Of a stretch of 64,000 bases of DNA, positions 35,632 through 44,484 are shown piece by piece. Numbering within the stretch: position 1 is the stretch's first letter; every line of letters begins with the position of its first letter. The DNA is from Actinokineospora auranticolor. GTDB lineage: Bacteria > Actinomycetota > Actinomycetes > Mycobacteriales > Pseudonocardiaceae. The notes under the pieces were generated by a model. That model searched no databases and was not told where the DNA came from. It was given only the letters and a program-made list of their open reading frames with translations. The DNA lies in NCBI RefSeq assembly GCF_002934265.1, contig NZ_PTIX01000013.1:1-64000 (forward strand). The letters run 5' to 3'. Position numbers and translations under genes: made by a program.

Positions 35632-36977
35632 GCGTCTACATCTTCCTCGGCCCCAGTCTCCCGCTCGATCGGGCGCGCCACGAGTTCGACGCGGCCGTCT
35701 ACCTCCCGCCCGTGCGCCGTGGTGACGTCTACCGGCTCGTGGCGGCGGAGCGACCGCGTGTGATCGGGATCGTCGACGGCCTCTTCGACACCGTCCCGGC
35801 CGTGGTGCATAAGGAAATCCTGTTCGCCATCTCGCGGGGCGTGCGGGTGCTCGGCGCGGCGAGCATGGGGGCGTTGCGCGCGGCCGAGCTGTGGGAGTTC
35901 GGCATGGAGGGGGTCGGGCGGGTCTTCGAGAAGTACCGGTCCGGCGAGTGGGAGGCCGACGACGAGGTCGCGGTGCTGCACGGACCCGCGGAGGTGGGGT
36001 TCCGGGCCGCCTCGGTCGCCCTGGCGACGATCCGCTTCGGTCTCGCCGAGGCGCGCGACCGCGGCATCGTCAGCGCGCGCACGGCCGACGTGCTGGTCTC
36101 CGCGGCCAGGGAGCAGTTCTACCCCAACCGGTCCTGGCAGTTCCTGTACGAGGCCGGTGCGCGGGCCGGGCTGCCGCCGGTCGAGCTGACCGCGTTGCGC
36201 GCCTTCGTCGACGCCGAGCAGCCTGACGCCAAGCGGGATGACGCCTTGGCGCTGCTACGCCGTGTTCGGTACACGCACACCACCGATGGACCGCCACCGC
36301 ACGATTTCGACTTCGAGGAGAACATCTTCTGGGAGCGGCTGACCGCCGAGACCGGGTCTGTCACAACGGCGCGGCCCGAGGAACAGGCTGTGACGAACAG
36401 CGATGTGCTCCGGCACCTGTGGGTGCAGCGGGACGGGCAGGACCGGTTGCGCGGCACCGCTCTGCTGCACCTGCTCGACCACTACGCCGCCACACTCCAC
36501 CTGCGACCGTCCGATCAGGACATCAAGGCGGCCCTCGCCAGGTTCCGACGCCGCCGCGGACTGCTGTCGGCGGAGCAAACCCGGCAGTGGCTCACCACCA
36601 ACGACATCACCGAGGACCAACTGCTGACGCTGCTCCGGCTCGAGGTCGTCCTCGACGTGGTACTCGCCAGGAACGACCAGGCCATCGGCACCCTGCTGCC
36701 CCTGGAACTCAAACGGCGCGGCGAGTTCGGCGGGACCGTCCGCGCCGTCGAGCGGAAGGCGCGGGTGCTCCGGGATCGCGGTGTCCGCAACCTGTCGCTG
36801 GAGGACGCGGGCGTCGGCTTCACCGAACTCATGGACTGGTACCAGTCCGACCGCGAGTCGCTGAACGGCACCGTCAAGGAGCACGCGGAGGCGCTGGGCT
36901 TTGAGTCCCCCCGGGAGTTCCTCTCCGAGGTCCTGCTGGAGTACGCGATCGCCGAGACGGGTCGGGAGCGACCGTGA
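35628..36977 (+). CDS. TfuA-like partner protein of YcaO
   Basis: 449-residue protein. The first about 125 residues are the TfuA core (VYIFLGPSLPLDRARHEF; AAVYLPPVRRGDVYRL; VIGIVDGLFDTVPAVVHKEI; LGAASMGALRAAEL; DDEVAVLHGPAEVGF). The remaining about 320 residues form a helical extension (FWERLTAETGSVTT through LMDWYQSDRESL) that may bind the peptide or sulfur source. TfuA proteins work with YcaO in thioamidation, as shown for methyl-CoM reductase thioglycine and thioamide RiPPs. It overlaps YcaO upstream (ATGA) and the methyltransferase downstream (GTGA). Confidence 0.92.
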   Translation: MSVYIFLGPSLPLDRARHEFDAAVYLPPVRRGDVYRLVAAERPRVIGIVDGLFDTVPAVVHKEILFAISRGVRVLGAASMGALRAAELWEFGMEGVGRVFEKYRSGEWEADDEVAVLHGPAEVGFRAASVALATIRFGLAEARDRGIVSARTADVLVSAAREQFYPNRSWQFLYEAGARAGLPPVELTALRAFVDAEQPDAKRDDALALLRRVRYTHTTDGPPPHDFDFEENIFWERLTAETGSVTTARPEEQAVTNSDVLRHLWVQRDGQDRLRGTALLHLLDHYAATLHLRPSDQDIKAALARFRRRRGLLSAEQTRQWLTTNDITEDQLLTLLRLEVVLDVVLARNDQAIGTLLPLELKRRGEFGGTVRAVERKARVLRDRGVRNLSLEDAGVGFTELMDWYQSDRESLNGTVKEHAEALGFESPREFLSEVLLEYAIAETGRERP

Positions 36978-37714
36978 CCGAACCCGTGATCGGCGACGCC
37001 CTCGGCGAGGTCCTCCACGCCTGCTGGGCGGGCGGGGGCGCGCCCGGTGTCGCGTACGAGGTGGTCGAGCGGGACGACGGGTACGTCTTCGCCAGGGACG
37101 CGTACCACTACTTCGGCCTGCCCGGCGAATGGACCGAACTGGAGCGGCTGGCGTGCCGCCGGGCGGGCGGGCGGGTGCTGGACGTCGGTTGCGGTGCGGG
37201 TCGGCACGCGGTCGTCCTCGCCGCCGAGGGGACCGCCGTCGTGGGGATCGACATCTCCCCCGGCGCCGTCGCGGTCACCCGGGAACGCGGCGTCCAGGCG
37301 GAGTGCGGTGACGTCGCGCGACTCGGCGGCGACCTCGGCCGCTTCGACACCTTTCTCCTGCTGGACAACAACCTCGGTCTGCTCGGCTCGGCGGAGCACG
37401 CTCCCGTGGTGCTCGCGGAACTGGCCCGGCACGCGGCACCCGGCGCGCGCCTGTACGGGACCGGCGCGGATCCGTACGTCGCGATCCCCTCCGAGATCGC
37501 GTACCAGGACCGGAACCGGCGCCTGGGACGCATGCCCGGGCAAGCCCGACTGCGGGTCCGCGCGGGGCACCTGGCGACCGGCTGGTTCGACTACCTCGGC
37601 ATGACGCCGGACGAGCTGGCACAGGTGATCGACGGAACGGGGTGGGCACTCACCGACGTCACCACCGAGGACATGTCCTACTTGGCCGAACTGACCTTCA
37701 CCGCACGGATTTGA
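36974..37714 (+). CDS. Class I methyltransferase of RiPP cassette B
   Basis: 246-residue SAM-dependent methyltransferase. Motif I is GGRVLDVGCGAGRHAVVLAA, followed by VVGIDISPGAVAVTRERGV and DTFLLLDNNLGLLG. The DNN in the post-II region resembles N- or O-methyltransferases of peptides and small amines. Its GTG overlaps the TfuA stop, so it belongs to the same transcript and probably methylates the modified peptide. Substrate position is unknown. No exporter or protease gene follows. Confidence 0.87.
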   Translation: MTEPVIGDALGEVLHACWAGGGAPGVAYEVVERDDGYVFARDAYHYFGLPGEWTELERLACRRAGGRVLDVGCGAGRHAVVLAAEGTAVVGIDISPGAVAVTRERGVQAECGDVARLGGDLGRFDTFLLLDNNLGLLGSAEHAPVVLAELARHAAPGARLYGTGADPYVAIPSEIAYQDRNRRLGRMPGQARLRVRAGHLATGWFDYLGMTPDELAQVIDGTGWALTDVTTEDMSYLAELTFTARI

Positions 37715-38040
37715 GCACCCCGGCGCACGTCCCCACCGACTCCACGCTCATCGACTCGGCGTGTTGGGCCAAGGGGTTGTTGTCCTGCCTCGGACGGGTT
37801 CGCGCGTAACGGGTTCCCGTTCGTTACGCCGCCAAACAAGACCTGCGCGGACGCACTCCGTGGTGTGGTGCGCGAGTGTGGCCGGGATCGCGGATCCGCT
37901 GGTCGGGAGGGACTGCCGGGTCGGCGGGGTCGCGAAACCAGGTGATACGCCGCCCCTGACTGGTATCGCGTGGTGCGGTGGTGTTCGGCTGGAGTCAGAG
38001 CCGGGATCCATCCATCCCGGCGTGGCGGAAGGGGATCGTG
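37715..38040. other. Intergenic, nothing supported
   Basis: 326 bp after the cassette B methyltransferase and before the decayed exported gene. No clear terminator or promoter was found. Confidence 0.45.
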
Positions 38041-38478
38041 ATGCGTGGCTTGGTGATCCGCGCCTGCGGACTGGTCGCGGCGGCGCTGCTGGCTCAGGCG
38101 GGCGTGGCCCGAGCGCGGACTGGCGCGGAAGCCGACGTCGCGTACTTCGAACTGCAGGCGCCCCCGGGCGCCTCCGGGTTCGTCGTCAACTCACCGACGC
38201 GGAGCAGATCGACGACGCCCGCGCGGCGGTGGCGGGCGAGTCCGACAAGACCACGCTCGTCGGACGGATCGTGAAGAACACCGCAGACTACAACCCTAGG
38301 TGACCGTTCCACTACGACGCGGACACCGTCCACCTCGTCGAGGTAGCCATCGAGGTCTGTGCCGCCGACATCGACTACGTCGAGGGCCACCTGGACGAAG
38401 CCGGGTGGCGCGTTCCTGCCCGGTCTCGTCTGGTGCCCGTGGAACGGCAAACTGACCAATGAGATCCGGCAGCCGTGA
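38041..38478 (+). pseudogene. Exported BP74-domain-like protein, decayed
   Basis: An ATG-initiated signal peptide (VIRACGLVAAALLAQAGVARA) leads into fragments in shifting frames: LTDAEQIDDARAAVAGESD, TLVGRIVKNTADYNP, FHYDADTVHLVEVAIEVCAA and YVEGHLDEAGG, then LVWCPWNGKLTNEI. Together they reconstruct a BP74-type domain, seen in secreted actinobacterial proteins. Frame changes lie near 38190 and 38400, and a TGA interrupts at about 38300. Several independent lesions mean it is not functional. Confidence 0.65.
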
Positions 38479-38559
38479 CCTGGTAGGCGGTTCGCGCACC
38501 TCGGCCGGAAGGCGGACCTCCCCTCACCGGCGCCGCGACACCGACGACGTCGAGCGACG

Positions 38560-39142
38560 CGGGCGCAGTCGTCGGACAGCACCCGGCTCAAGTGGCGCAC
38601 GGCCAGTTCGCCCGGACGTTCCTTTGCGACGAGCCCGGCGGCGCCGCCTACGGCCCCGCGCTCATCTCGCCGTACCCGTTGACCCAGGTCGGCGACTAAC
38701 GCTACAAGGTCAACGACGGCGAGGGCCGCGGCTTCACCGTGGTCACCATCGACGTGAGCCGGATCGGCAACATCCTCGTGTACATCACCCACCTGGGTCT
38801 CGGCGACGACGTGCAGCGCGCCGAGGTCAAGCGGTCGATGGAGTTCTACGAGGCCGGCGCGCGGAAGCACGAGGCGCAGGGCGCCCTCATCTTCGGCGAC
38901 TGCAACGCCAAACCTGGCAGCGAGGCCCTGGATCCCATCTGGGCCGCTGGTTTCCGCGATGTCGACGCGAACTGCTACAAGAAGGAATCCATGGCTGCGA
39001 GTACACCCACACCAACGAGGACGCCGGCAAGAAGAGCAAGCTCGACTCCATCTAACACAAGGACCTGCGCGTCACCGACCGCCACCTGTCTCGGACGGAC
39101 CACTCCGACCACGACATCTGACAGATGGTCATCTCCGGCTGA
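38560..39142 (+). pseudogene. Endonuclease/exonuclease/phosphatase family protein, decayed
   Basis: Fragments recognisable as the C-terminal half of a secreted EEP-fold hydrolase: FARTFLCDEPGGAAYGPALI, then after an in-frame TAA (38698-38700) RYKVNDGEGRGFTVVTIDVS, NILVYITHLGLGDDVQRAEV and ALIFGDCNAKPGSEAL (the GD.NA catalytic strand). In another frame CEYTHTNEDAGKKSKLDSI and a SDH-like end follow. At least one frameshift (about 38985) and three stops are present. It adjoins the BP74 relic and may have been part of the same gene or operon. Confidence 0.7.
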
Positions 39143-39234
39143 CCTGATCCCCGGCAACGGTCGTGGGACGTTCCGGTGACGCCCTGATGCGATCCTGGGC
39201 CCGATCACATCCGCACCGGAGGTGCCCAGCCCGC

Positions 39235-42200
39235 ATGCCGCCGCCGCTCGACCGCGCGAAGCGACCCGCGACGACGCCCCAGGCTCCCGCACCGGTGCGG
39301 GAGCGGGTGATCCAGCGCAGGCCGTCGACGCCGGTCCCGCGGTCGAACGCGGCCGTGGTGGCCGCCGCGCGGGCGGGTGGACGGGGGCCGGGGGGCGACC
39401 CGGCGGCGAGGGAGTTGCAGGACAAGGTCGGCAACGCCGCGGTGGCGGACGGTTTGCGACGAGGTCCGGCGGGAGACCCGAAGTTCGCCGTGTTGAAGCG
39501 GGATGTCGCGCAGAAGAAGCGAACCGTCGCGACATCGCACCCTCCGCCGCGCGAGGAGGCCGTTTCCGCGCAGGACGCGGCCGTGCCGCCGAAGGATGAC
39601 GCGGTGGCGCAGGGCAAGGCGGCCAATGCCGAGAAGATGAACGAGGCCGAGCCCAAGGGGTTCGACAAGGCCGCGTTCATCGAGGCGGTGGCGAAGGCCG
39701 TCGCCGACCGGGCCCCGAAGAACCTCAAGGAAGCCGAGAAGTTCCCCGACTCCGAGAAGCCCGCCGAGATCAACACCGAGGTTCGGGGTCGGGTCGGGGA
39801 AGGCAAGGCGGAGTCCGCAGAGCAGATCGCCACCACCACGGCGGCCCCGCCCGACACCTCCGCCGCCGTGCCGAAGCAGGTCGTGCCCATGGCGGCCGAC
39901 CGGCCACCGGGCAGGCCCGGCACCCCCGACCCGAAGCAGGCGGCGCCGGACACACTGCCGCTCGCGGCCACGGACATGTCGGCGGGCCCGGCCGCGGTCG
40001 ACCGGCAGATGGCCGACGCGCAGGTCACCGAGACCCAGCTGAAGAAGTCGAACGAGCCGACCTTCGCCAACGCCCTCTCCAGCAAGAAGGCGGCCGAACA
40101 GCACTCCGATACCGCCCCCGAGCAACTCCGCCGACACGAGGCCGCCCAGCTGCGGCGCACCACCGCGCAGGCCCGACAACTCGGCGCGGCCTCGATGGGC
40201 GCCATGGCCGGGGCGCGGGTGCGCACCGGGCAGCTGGTCGGCACGGGCAAGACGGGCGCCAAGACCCGTGACGAGGAGAAGCGCGCCGAGGTCACGGCGC
40301 TGTTGCAGAAGGTCTTCGACAAGATGAAGGCCGACGTCGAAGGCATCCTCAGCGGCCTGGACCGGCTGGTGGACGAGCAGTTCACCCGCGAGGAGAAGGC
40401 CGCGCGGGACGCGTTCACCGCGGAGCACAAGCGCAAGCTGGCGGACTACAAGGACCGCCGGTACTCCGGCATCAACCGGCTCAAGTGGTTCAAGGACTGG
40501 CTGGTCGGTCTGCCGGACGAGGTCAACGCCTTCCTGGAGGAGGCCCGCGCCAACTACGTCCGCCGCATGCGCGGTGTCGTCTCGAACATCGCCGACACCA
40601 TCGCCCGGGAACTGGCCCGGGCGAAGCGGCGCATCGCCGACGGTCGCGCGGAACTGCGCGCCGCGGTCGAGAAGCTCCCCGAGGACCTGCGGGCCATCGG
40701 CCGCGAGGCGGTGTCCGAGTTCGCGGACAAGTTCGACGAGCTCACCCGATCCGTGGACGACAAGGGCACCGAACTGGTCGACGCCCTCGCCACCAAGTAC
40801 ACCGACGCGGTGCGGGCGGTCGACCAGGAGATCGCGGAGCAGAAGGAGGAGAACAAGGGCGCGGTCGACAAGGCCAAGGACGCGATCAAGGGCGTCATCG
40901 ACGCCATCATGGAGATGAAGCGGCTGCTGCTCGGTGTGCTGCGCAAGGCGGCGACGGCGATCGGCGCGATCCTCGGTGACCCGATCGGCTTCCTGGGCAA
41001 CCTGGTCACCGGGGTCGGCGGCGGCCTGAAGTTGTTCCTGCGCAACGCCGGGCTACACCTGCGGCAGGGCGTCCTGGCCTGGTTGCTCGGAACCGCCGGG
41101 GGCGTCGGGCTCCAGTTGCCCGCGACGTTCGACGTGGTCGGCATCCTCGTGATGATCGCCGGGCTGCTGGGCCTGTCCTGGCCCAACATCCGGTCGCGGC
41201 TCACCCGGCGGGTGCCCGAGCAGGCGGTCGCGGCCGCGGAGACCGCGGTCCCGCTGGTGGTGGAGACCAGGAAACGCGGCGTGGCGGGCATGTGGTCCGA
41301 GCTGAAGGCCCGGGTCGGGGACCTGAAGGAGACCCTCGTCAAGGACCTGGTGTCCTACCTGCTGCCGACGATCATCATCGCCGGGATCACCTGGATCGTC
41401 TCGCTGCTCAACCCCGCGTCGGCGTTCCTGCGCGCCTGCAAGCTGATCGTCGACATCATCCGGTTCATCGTCACCCAGGGCCGCCGGCTCATCGAGTTCG
41501 TCAACGCCGTGCTCGACGCGGTGATCGCGATCGCGCGGGGCGGCACCGGCGGCGTGCCCGCGCTCGTCGAACGCGCGCTGGCCAGGTCGATCCCGGTGCT
41601 GATCGGGGCGCTGGCGGCGATCCTCGGCATCGGCGGCATCGCGGGCAAGGTCCGGCAGATCTTCCAGAAGCTGGCGGCGCCGGTCAACCGGGCGGTGGAC
41701 TGGGTGATCGACAAGATCGTCGACCTGGTCAAGAAGCTGTGGGCCAAGCTGAAGGCCGCGCTGGACACACGGCGGCCGAAGGGCAGGCGCGAGCCTGGAG
41801 GCACGCGCAGGCCCGTGGCCGGACGGCGTCCGGATCGGAAGCGGCCGGACGACAAGCAGCCGGACGACAAGCAGCCGGACGAGAAGCGGCCGGACGCGGA
41901 TACCGCGCGCCGCGAGGAGAAGGACCGGGCGGACCGGCTCGACAAGGTCATGGCGGCTGCTCGGCGGGTCATGGCGCGCTACGCCCGCAAGCCCGTCGGT
42001 CCGGAGGAGGTGACCGGCCGGTTGGCGGCCGTCCGCCGGAAGTTCCGGGCCCGTCGGGTCGACCTGGTCGACACGGGCCGGGTGTGGGCCGTCGATGCCG
42101 AGGTCAACCCGAAGAAGAACGAGAAGACCGACGCACTTGTCGCCGGACCGAAGCGCGGTGACCACATCTTCGCCTTGGCCTTAGGGAAACAGCTCGGACA

Positions 42201-43671
42201 AGCGCACACGGGGTCGGCGGTCGCCGTCCGGTCGCTCGACCTGAACCGCTCGCCCGCGGCGCGGATCCTGGTCGACGGTCTCGCGTTGGCTCGCGCCAAG
42301 GCCGCGGCGATCCCGGAACTGGTCGTGCGCAAGCCGCGGCAGGCGAGTGGTTCGGACGCCCATTCCACGACCTACGGCAACGCCTCGCGCGACGCGTTGC
42401 TGGCCATCAACGCCGTCGCCGTCACCGTGGCCCGGTACTACGAGCACCGGGCCGACGCCGATCTGCTGGCGCGGCACCTCGCCGTCAGCGCCGCGCAGGC
42501 CCGCCTTGCCGTCAACCACTGGATCGACGCGGTGATCGACCGGGAGTCGGTGCCGTTCGTCCAGGACAAGGGCCGCGAACTGGCGCTGGGGCAACGACTC
42601 CTGGAGCAGATCCGCGCCGACCTCGACGCCGTGTTCGCCCGGTTGGCGGGCCGCGTGGTCAACCAATCCGGCGCCGCGGACGACCACGACCTGAACCGCC
42701 TGGACGCCGCGCTCCGCGACGCCGGAGCCCTGGTCGCGACCGGTATGCCGGTCGACGAGATCAGGGCCCGCCTGCCCGCTGTCCAACGCCGCCACGGGTT
42801 GACCGCGCTGTCCCTTGTCGTGGAACGACTGGCGGGCGACCACTACGTGATCCACTTCGTGGCCACCATCAACCCGTCGAAGACGAGCCGCGCGGAGAAC
42901 TCGCCGTTGAGCCGGAAGAAGGCGCAAGCGGACTACGGGGTCCTGGTCAAGAACAGCCTGAAGTTCCAGCGCTACGCCGACCAGCACAACCTGATCATCG
43001 AGGTGCGGCCCACCAACCCGGACTCGATCCGCCACCTCACGCGCGGCGCCTGGTACAAACCGGTGGACATCAAGGCCAAGACCATCAACTACGCCGACAC
43101 GTTCCTCAGCGTCGAGCCGGAGAAGAAGGGCCTGGTCGGCTTCTTCCTCAACGCGGTTCCCCTACCGAAGCGCAGGAACCTCGGGAAGAAGGACATCGAA
43201 GCGGGTCGGAACCGCTACCGCATGCGGGTCGCGGAGCACCACGAATACGTGGGGAAGATGCGGAAACTCGCGCGCAACCCCGAGGGCCCCGGCCGGTTCG
43301 AGGTGATCGGCTACGTCGTCCACGGCTACGACGAGCACAAGGTCCGCCACCCCATCGCGGGCGACCACGACCTCTACGACATCCGGCGGCCGGACGGGAC
43401 CGAGATCCCGCTGGACGAGTACAATCTCATCATCCAGGACATGGCGAGCCGCAGGTTCGGCGTGATGCACGGGGCCGTCGTGCACTGGGACCCGGACGAC
43501 CCCCACGAGCGGGAGATGCGCGACAGGCTCGTGCGACAGCACCAGCGGGGAGGCGGTGAGGGCCTGGTGCGGTTCACACCCGGTCAGCCCATGCGGTTCG
43601 TGGCGGCGGAGACTCCACTGTGGACAGACCAGCGCGCGTGGGTGCCACCCGCGGGGAGGGCGGACCAGTGA
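39235..43671 (+). CDS. Large eCIS-cargo-type toxin with putative edema-factor/ExoY-like cyclase domain
   Basis: 1478 residues. The disordered Pro/Ala/Lys-rich N-terminus contains ELQDKVGNAAV (about 60-70), a motif of proteins carried by extracellular contractile injection systems. Coiled-coil region about 340-570; then hydrophobic helices (VVGILVMIAGLLGLSWPNI; DLVSYLLPTIIIAGITWIVS; SIPVLIGALAAILGIGGIAG) resembling the conserved pore/translocation-like core of such cargo. A Lys/Asp repeat linker follows (about 870-890). The C-terminus has IIEVRPTNPDS (about 1252), KPVDIKAK (about 1274), GDHDLYDI (1376) and HGAVVHWDP, matching the order of K..K, DxD and His/Asn motifs in anthrax edema factor and ExoY. 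No eCIS genes are in the window. Start chosen at the ATG after GGAGGTG; ATG/GTG options lie upstream. Confidence 0.75.
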   Translation: MPPPLDRAKRPATTPQAPAPVRERVIQRRPSTPVPRSNAAVVAAARAGGRGPGGDPAARELQDKVGNAAVADGLRRGPAGDPKFAVLKRDVAQKKRTVATSHPPPREEAVSAQDAAVPPKDDAVAQGKAANAEKMNEAEPKGFDKAAFIEAVAKAVADRAPKNLKEAEKFPDSEKPAEINTEVRGRVGEGKAESAEQIATTTAAPPDTSAAVPKQVVPMAADRPPGRPGTPDPKQAAPDTLPLAATDMSAGPAAVDRQMADAQVTETQLKKSNEPTFANALSSKKAAEQHSDTAPEQLRRHEAAQLRRTTAQARQLGAASMGAMAGARVRTGQLVGTGKTGAKTRDEEKRAEVTALLQKVFDKMKADVEGILSGLDRLVDEQFTREEKAARDAFTAEHKRKLADYKDRRYSGINRLKWFKDWLVGLPDEVNAFLEEARANYVRRMRGVVSNIADTIARELARAKRRIADGRAELRAAVEKLPEDLRAIGREAVSEFADKFDELTRSVDDKGTELVDALATKYTDAVRAVDQEIAEQKEENKGAVDKAKDAIKGVIDAIMEMKRLLLGVLRKAATAIGAILGDPIGFLGNLVTGVGGGLKLFLRNAGLHLRQGVLAWLLGTAGGVGLQLPATFDVVGILVMIAGLLGLSWPNIRSRLTRRVPEQAVAAAETAVPLVVETRKRGVAGMWSELKARVGDLKETLVKDLVSYLLPTIIIAGITWIVSLLNPASAFLRACKLIVDIIRFIVTQGRRLIEFVNAVLDAVIAIARGGTGGVPALVERALARSIPVLIGALAAILGIGGIAGKVRQIFQKLAAPVNRAVDWVIDKIVDLVKKLWAKLKAALDTRRPKGRREPGGTRRPVAGRRPDRKRPDDKQPDDKQPDEKRPDADTARREEKDRADRLDKVMAAARRVMARYARKPVGPEEVTGRLAAVRRKFRARRVDLVDTGRVWAVDAEVNPKKNEKTDALVAGPKRGDHIFALALGKQLGQAHTGSAVAVRSLDLNRSPAARILVDGLALARAKAAAIPELVVRKPRQASGSDAHSTTYGNASRDALLAINAVAVTVARYYEHRADADLLARHLAVSAAQARLAVNHWIDAVIDRESVPFVQDKGRELALGQRLLEQIRADLDAVFARLAGRVVNQSGAADDHDLNRLDAALRDAGALVATGMPVDEIRARLPAVQRRHGLTALSLVVERLAGDHYVIHFVATINPSKTSRAENSPLSRKKAQADYGVLVKNSLKFQRYADQHNLIIEVRPTNPDSIRHLTRGAWYKPVDIKAKTINYADTFLSVEPEKKGLVGFFLNAVPLPKRRNLGKKDIEAGRNRYRMRVAEHHEYVGKMRKLARNPEGPGRFEVIGYVVHGYDEHKVRHPIAGDHDLYDIRRPDGTEIPLDEYNLIIQDMASRRFGVMHGAVVHWDPDDPHEREMRDRLVRQHQRGGGEGLVRFTPGQPMRFVAAETPLWTDQRAWVPPAGRADQ

Positions 43672-44417
43672 GGTCGAAGGACCCCGCCGCCGTGCGGGCG
43701 CGGGTGGTGGAACTGAGCTGGCGGTTGCGCGGCGAGACCTCGCCGGACCCCAACCTCGTCACCGACGTCAACCGCCGGTACCGGGCCCTGCTGCCCGACG
43801 TCGGCGTGGCGCGGTGCCCGGACAGCGGCGAACCGGTGCGCTGGCCGATCGACGTGGTCGGCTTCGACGGGCGGTTTTGGGACTACCTGACGTCGATCCG
43901 CCGCACACCGGAGGAGATGCCCCCCGGCTGGCTGGCGATGACCGGCGCGGTACGGCTGGCGGGCAAACCGGAGCACCCGCCGTTCGCGGTCGTCCCAGGG
44001 CCGGACGTGCCGTTCGTGGTGCCCCGGATCCTCGACAACCCGGGCGTGCGGGCCGTGATCGCCGAGGTGCGCATCGGCGCGCACACCGGGTGGGCGATCA
44101 GCTACTTCGGCCCCAAGCCCGAAGGCGTCACGCTGGTGAACCTCTGGGGTGAGAACACGTACCCGGTGCGCAGGCAGGGCGGCGGCTGGGGTTGGGCCCA
44201 GGACCGGCCGAGGGTGTCGCAGTACGACTTCGACCTCGCGCCGTGGCTCCGGTCGGGCAAGGTGCTGTGGCTCGAACCCGGCGACGAGTCGCTCACCCTG
44301 CGGGAGGGCGCGGAGGACTGCCCGTTCGTCGGACTGGACGGTCGTCGGCAGATCACGATCATCTCGACCGGCGAGGTCCGCTGGGTCAACTCGTTCGCCG
44401 GCTACGGCGCGGGCTGA
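43668..44417 (+). CDS. Hypothetical protein coupled to the toxin, possible immunity factor
   Basis: 249-residue soluble protein of unknown family, with no signal peptide or membrane segment. Visible features are VVGFDGRFWDYLTSIR, IGAHTGWAISYFGPKPEG and LVNLWGENTYPVRR; the second half is beta-rich and ends RQITIISTGEVRWVNSFAG. The GTG overlaps the toxin stop (GTGA), and a terminator follows, giving a clean two-gene operon. Position and coupling suggest an immunity or chaperone role; sequence alone does not show it. Confidence 0.7.
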   Translation: MRSKDPAAVRARVVELSWRLRGETSPDPNLVTDVNRRYRALLPDVGVARCPDSGEPVRWPIDVVGFDGRFWDYLTSIRRTPEEMPPGWLAMTGAVRLAGKPEHPPFAVVPGPDVPFVVPRILDNPGVRAVIAEVRIGAHTGWAISYFGPKPEGVTLVNLWGENTYPVRRQGGGWGWAQDRPRVSQYDFDLAPWLRSGKVLWLEPGDESLTLREGAEDCPFVGLDGRRQITIISTGEVRWVNSFAGYGAG

Positions 44418-44426
44418 CGACCGCCG

Positions 44427-44468
44427 CGCGCGGGCTGTCGAACACCTCGGTGTCCGAGAGCCCGCGCG
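44427..44468 (+). terminator. Terminator of the toxin operon
   Basis: Perfect 10-bp arms (CGCGCGGGCT and AGCCCGCGCG) around a 22-nt loop that itself can form a small stem (ACACC/GGTGT), ten bases after the stop. Confidence 0.65.
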
Positions 44469-44484
44469 AGGGTGGGCGGAGCTG

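Noticed and set aside
39235-44417. A complete contractile injection system locus around the toxin
   Set aside because: No sheath, tube, baseplate, spike or AAA-ATPase gene could be found within the window on either strand.
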